Below, piece by piece: positions 5,504 to 6,042 of a DNA stretch of 6,042 bases. Source of the stretch: Chitinophagales bacterium (GTDB taxonomy: Bacteria; Bacteroidota; Bacteroidia; Chitinophagales; JADIYW01); the NCBI GenBank assembly GCA_020848315.1, contig JADLAH010000105.1, positions 1 to 6,042 on the forward strand. The letters run 5' to 3'. Each line of letters opens with the position of its first letter. Within the stretch, counting starts at the first letter, position 1. The notes under the pieces were generated by a model. It had not been told where the DNA came from, did not search any database, and saw only the letters and a program-made list of their open reading frames with translations. The position numbers and the translations under genes are program-made.

Positions 5504-5549
5504 TCCGCGACGCCGTCTAAGTACTAAATACTAACTACTAAGTACTCTC
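5504..5549 (+). repeat. CCGCGACGCC...AGTACT repeat, copy 2 (46 bp)
   Basis: It is a longer form of 5322-5360, carrying an extra 7 bases (AATACTA) in the ACTA-rich tail. Its last base is the first + strand base of the T9SS-cargo gene's stop codon (CTA on this strand, 5549-5551), so the repeat abuts the gene end exactly. Confidence 0.8.
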
Positions 5550-6042
5550 TACGGCACCCACACCTTCACGGATTCCATGTCATCACCGGAAAGCAGTTGA
5601 ATGATGTAAACACCTTTCGCCAGTGCCGGCATCTGCATATTGTATCGGTTATAACCGCGTTGTGCCACTTGTTTTTCCTGCATCAGCAATTTGCCCGATA
5701 CTTCATATAGTCGTATCTGGATATCTTTCGTGCTATTCGTCGTTGCCTCCACTACGATACCATCCGGTGTGTGATAAGCATTCCAGCCATTCACCTCGCG
5801 GCAGCGAACATACACCAGCGAATACATGGTGCGTTTGCCACTCTGGTCTACTTCTGTCAGTCGGTAGTAATTGCTATTGGAAACGGTTCCCGTGTCGAGT
5901 ACGCTGTAGTTTCTAACCGTACTGGAATTGACCGCTGCCGGCACGTAAGCCACCGTTTCAAAACGGGCGGCATCCAGTGAACGTTCCAGGATAAAATAAC
6001 TGCTGTTGAACTCGGTAGCCGTTGTCCAGCGCACTTCCACCA
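5549..6042 (-). CDS. 3' part of a T9SS-secreted protein with C-terminal sorting domain (partial)
   Basis: The last 163 whole codons of a gene entering from the right edge. Counting from the first whole codon, residues 1-78 resemble the module that commonly precedes T9SS sorting domains in Bacteroidota surface proteins: VRWTTATEFNSSYFILERS, then SNSNYYRLTEVDQSGKRTMYS. Residues about 90-163 form the sorting domain: GIVVEA, IQIRLYEVSGKLL, then MPALAKGVYIIQLLSGDDM and the final strand ESVKVWVP. In the family this domain directs export across the outer membrane by the type IX system and is then cleaved. The usual PNP motif at its start is replaced by YHTPDG, so it is a slightly divergent type A domain. 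The first whole codon is GTG and is read here as an internal valine, not a start. The N-terminal cargo part is outside the window, so the protein's activity is unknown. Confidence 0.85.
   Translation of the reverse strand, partial: VEVRWTTATEFNSSYFILERSLDAARFETVAYVPAAVNSSTVRNYSVLDTGTVSNSNYYRLTEVDQSGKRTMYSLVYVRCREVNGWNAYHTPDGIVVEATTNSTKDIQIRLYEVSGKLLMQEKQVAQRGYNRYNMQMPALAKGVYIIQLLSGDDMESVKVWVP

Noticed and set aside
5623..5916. Plus-strand frame of 97 residues opposite the T9SS-cargo gene
   Set aside because: It is antisense to a well supported coding region, its composition shows no domain, and it has no start signals.
6038..6040. GTG as the start codon of the minus-strand gene at the right edge
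   Set aside because: It is the first whole codon in the window. The domain is already in progress there, no signal peptide follows, and the residue fits as an internal valine in VEVRW.

Overview
The window looks like a piece of a Bacteroidota chromosome. The evidence is a C-terminal type IX secretion (T9SS) sorting domain on the last gene, the Bacteroidota-style DEEQ helicase box in Mfd, genes without clear Shine-Dalgarno sequences, and an IS3-type transposase start in a form I associate with this phylum. Short low-complexity direct repeats between genes also fit. The order (for example Chitinophagales, Saprospirales or Sphingobacteriales) cannot be fixed from this sequence alone.

Layout, left to right: (1) 1-127 is the end of an IS3-family insertion sequence whose orfA starts at 86 and runs leftward out of the window. 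(2) A strong hairpin terminator follows at 137-166, only nine bases past the inferred IS end. (3) 210-833 encodes a secreted CAP/SCP-domain protein. (4) 942-1370 encodes a small secreted protein of unknown function. (5) 1371-1826 is a non-coding stretch rich in secondary structure. It has two identical 29-bp palindromic repeats at 1374-1402 and 1714-1742. Inside them lie two identical 12-bp direct repeats, a predicted three-way-junction fold at 1501-1623 and two further perfect hairpins. (6) 1827-5219 is a complete mfd gene (transcription-repair coupling factor). (7) 5220-5548 is a repeat-rich spacer. (8) 5549-6042, on the minus strand, is the 3' part of a gene for a T9SS-secreted protein converging on mfd.

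The genes do not form an obvious pathway. The two exported proteins and mfd point the same way but are separated by spacers of 108 and 456 bases, so each probably has its own promoter. mfd is a housekeeping DNA-repair gene. The least explained part of the window is the 369-bp unit at 1374-1742. It looks like a non-autonomous repeated element (REP/BIME- or MITE-like) or a structured RNA/DNA locus. It reaches into the longest mfd reading frame but not into the likely mfd start. No tRNA, rRNA, CRISPR array or recognisable defence system was seen.
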